NCBI GenBank assembly: GCA_902783445.1
Contig: CACZQX010000271.1
Coordinates: 1 to 8,321 of the forward strand
Direction of reading: 5' to 3'
Length of the DNA stretch: 8,321 nucleotides
Source: an uncultured Lachnospiraceae bacterium
GTDB lineage: Bacteria; Bacillota; Clostridia; Lachnospirales; Lachnospiraceae
Under the pieces are notes generated by a model. The model did not search any database. It had not been told where the DNA came from and was given only the letters and a program-made list of their open reading frames with translations. Both the position numbers and the translations under genes were made by a program. Positions 6,815 through 8,321 of this stretch are shown in pieces. Positions within the stretch are counted from its first letter, which is position 1. Every line of letters begins with the position of its first letter.

Positions 6815-7942
6815 TTATTCAGCTGTTTCTTCAGTAACTTCCGCTGCAGTTTCTTCTGCTGCAGGAGCTTCTTCTTCAACCGTTTCATCAACAGGTTCCA
6901 AAACCTTCATGCTTAAGCTGATTTTCTTTTCTTCTTCGTTGAAATCAACAACTTTAGCTTTGATTTCCTGTCCGATTTTAAGTGCATCTGCAGGTTTTTC
7001 AACATGTTTTCTTGAAATTTGTGAAACATGAAGTAAAGCGTCAACACCAGCTTCAAGTTCAACAAAAGCACCAAAGTCTGTAATTCTTGCAACAACGCCT
7101 TTTACAACTGTTCCGACAGCGTAATTTGATGCTGCATTAACCCATGGATTTGATTCTGGGAATTTAAGACTTAAAGCAACTTTATTTCCTTTTATTTCTT
7201 TAACGAAAGCTTTTACAACATCGCCCGGTTTAAATACTTTTTTAGGATTTTCAATTCTTCCCCATGACATTTCGGAAATGTGAAGTAAACCGTCAATTCC
7301 GCCGAGATCGATGAATGCACCGAAGTCTGTGATGTTTTTCACTGTTCCTTCAACTGTCATACCTTCGCTGATTCTTTCCAAAGCTTCCTTTTGTTTTTCT
7401 GCTTTTTCAGCGACAACAAGGCTCTTACGATCGCCTATGATTCTTCTCTTTCTTGGATTAAATTCTGTGATTACAAATTCGATTTCCTGACCTTCATATT
7501 TTGAAAGATCTTTCTCAAATACATCTGAAACAAGACTTGCAGGAATGAAAACTTTTGTTTCATCAACCACAACACTTAAACCACCCGGAAGTGCCTGAGT
7601 AACGTTAGCTTTTAAAACTTCTTTGTTTTCAAAAGCTTCTTCAAGTCTCTTGCTTCCAAGTTCTGCCGCAAGTCTCTTGTATGAAAGAAGCACCTGGCCT
7701 TCACCGTCATTAACTTTTAAGATTTTCGCTTGCATTGTGTCGCCTTCGGAAACCATTGTTGTAAGGTCTGCGCCCGGTGTGTTGGTATATTCGTTTCTTG
7801 TAATAATACCGTCTGACTTGTATCCGATATTTAAGACGATTTCGTCTTCTTTAACACTTATGACTGTGCCCTCAACAACATCTCCTGTACGTATTTTTTT
7901 GTCATATTCGTCTAACATTTGATCAAAACTCATTTCTGACAC
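6815..7942 (-). CDS. rpsA: S1-domain RNA-binding protein / ribosomal protein S1 homologue
   Basis: The 375-residue protein has four S1 (OB-fold) domains: about 19-89 (GDVVEGTVISV to LLSYKR), 107-175 (a divergent copy, TQALPGGLSVVV), 193-261 (ITDFGAFIDLGGIDGLLHISEMSWGR) split here as ITDFGAF 204-210 and LLHIS 219-223, and 277-346 (ITDFGAF 287-293, LLHVSQIS 303-310). A Glu/Ala-rich acidic tail occupies 350-375. S1 proteins bind mRNA on the 30S subunit. Low-GC Gram-positive versions have about four repeats rather than the six of E. coli, and their exact role in translation is less certain. I chose the GTG at 7940-7942: a perfect AGGAGG (7952-7957) lies 9 bases upstream. A TTG at 7958-7960 would place the AGGAGG inside the gene, and the ATG at 7931-7933 is 18 bases from it. 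The gene overlaps the end of ispH by 20 bases in the +1 frame. Confidence 0.93.
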   Translation of the reverse strand: MSEMSFDQMLDEYDKKIRTGDVVEGTVISVKEDEIVLNIGYKSDGIITRNEYTNTPGADLTTMVSEGDTMQAKILKVNDGEGQVLLSYKRLAAELGSKRLEEAFENKEVLKANVTQALPGGLSVVVDETKVFIPASLVSDVFEKDLSKYEGQEIEFVITEFNPRKRRIIGDRKSLVVAEKAEKQKEALERISEGMTVEGTVKNITDFGAFIDLGGIDGLLHISEMSWGRIENPKKVFKPGDVVKAFVKEIKGNKVALSLKFPESNPWVNAASNYAVGTVVKGVVARITDFGAFVELEAGVDALLHVSQISRKHVEKPADALKIGQEIKAKVVDFNEEEKKISLSMKVLEPVDETVEEEAPAAEETAAEVTEETAE

Positions 7943-8321
7943 TGTTTTGAACCTCCTCAATAATATTATTTGGGGTAGACGCCCCCGCTGTAATACCTAC
8001 GCAAGTGCTGTTGTTAAAGTTACACGAATCCAAATCATCAACTGTCTGAATGTAGCATGTTTCTCTACAGTTTTTACTGCATATTTCGTACAGTTTACGC
8101 GTATTGGAACTATCTTTGTTACCGATAACTATCATAACATCAACTTCTTTTGATATCCGTTCCGCTTCTTCCTGCCTCTCATGTGTAGCATTACAAATTG
8201 TGTTTAAAACAAGTATATCATAACCTTTTTTCTCAATAATTTCAACAATATTTTTAAAATTATTGTGATTAAATGTGGTCTGAGAGACCATACAATATTT
8301 CTTGTTTTTATCAAGTTTTAA
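7923..8321 (-). CDS. ispH: 4-hydroxy-3-methylbut-2-enyl diphosphate reductase, C-terminal part (5' end outside window)
   Basis: IspH (LytB) is the iron-sulfur enzyme that makes IPP and DMAPP from HMBPP, the last step of the non-mevalonate isoprenoid pathway. The frame is open to the window edge; 132 C-terminal residues are visible, somewhat less than half of the usual 280-310. Seen: SQTTFN (13-18 of the visible part), NTICNATHERQ (40-50) with the cluster-ligating Cys43, the substrate-binding KDSSNT (69-74), and the closing TAGAST (111-116) whose Ser also contacts substrate. These correspond to the Thr, Cys, Ser-x-Asn and Ser active-site positions known from E. coli IspH. The other two cluster cysteines lie in the missing N-terminal part. 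A Cys-rich stretch (C81, C85, C89) is an extra feature. The TGA stop at 7923-7925 ends the protein separately from the S1 gene, unlike the IspH-S1 fusions of some Clostridia. Confidence 0.94.
   Translation of the reverse strand, partial: LKLDKNKKYCMVSQTTFNHNNFKNIVEIIEKKGYDILVLNTICNATHERQEEAERISKEVDVMIVIGNKDSSNTRKLYEICSKNCRETCYIQTVDDLDSCNFNNSTCVGITAGASTPNNIIEEVQNSVRNEF

Noticed and set aside
7061..7330. Repeated nucleotide string around 7071-7090 and 7321-7340 in rpsA
   Set aside because: It reflects the shared ITDFGAF segment of S1 domains 3 and 4, not a separate DNA repeat.
1..8321. Hidden mobile element, defence island, CRISPR array or RNA gene
   Set aside because: All genes are co-directional housekeeping or conserved genes with short gaps. 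No transposase, integrase, spaced repeats, tRNA-like fold or composition break was seen on either strand.

Overview
The window reads as a block of ordinary chromosomal genes from an AT-rich, Gram-positive anaerobe of the Clostridia. A Lachnospiraceae-like bacterium is the best guess. The grounds are the ispH-rpsA gene pair (adjacent or fused in many Clostridia), the non-mevalonate isoprenoid enzyme, the ACT/UPF0210 pair, a coiled-coil gene just after coaD, and purine-rich ribosome binding sites. The taxon is an inference and has not been tested by any search. Ten genes are supported and all lie on the minus strand, so transcription runs from high to low coordinates. The genes at both edges are cut by the window. 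I found no mobile element, CRISPR array, tRNA or rRNA, and no gene-free stretch longer than about 140 bases.

In transcription order, the first group (8321 down to 4220) is tightly packed: ispH (3' part only), rpsA (starts inside the end of ispH), cheR, rsmD, coaD and a coiled-coil protein of unknown function. It ends at a clear intrinsic terminator at 4191-4214. The group mixes isoprenoid synthesis, translation, rRNA modification and coenzyme A synthesis with a chemotaxis methyltransferase. Spacings run from a 20-base overlap to 53 bases, so one transcript is likely, although cheR may also have its own control.

The second group (4134 to 1804) holds an M20C-type cytosolic dipeptidase (pepD) and a YycJ/WalJ-like metallo-beta-lactamase-fold hydrolase, 42 bases apart. 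An 11-bp AT-rich inverted repeat straddles the stop codon of the hydrolase.

The third group (1662 to 1) has a good sigma-A-type promoter (TTGACA, 17 bases, TAAGAT). It drives a 90-residue stand-alone ACT-domain protein (UPF0237) and a UPF0210/DUF711 protein that lacks only its last few residues. This pair recurs together in other bacteria and has no firmly established function, so it is the nearest thing here to an undescribed system. Nothing else in the window looks like a novel system.
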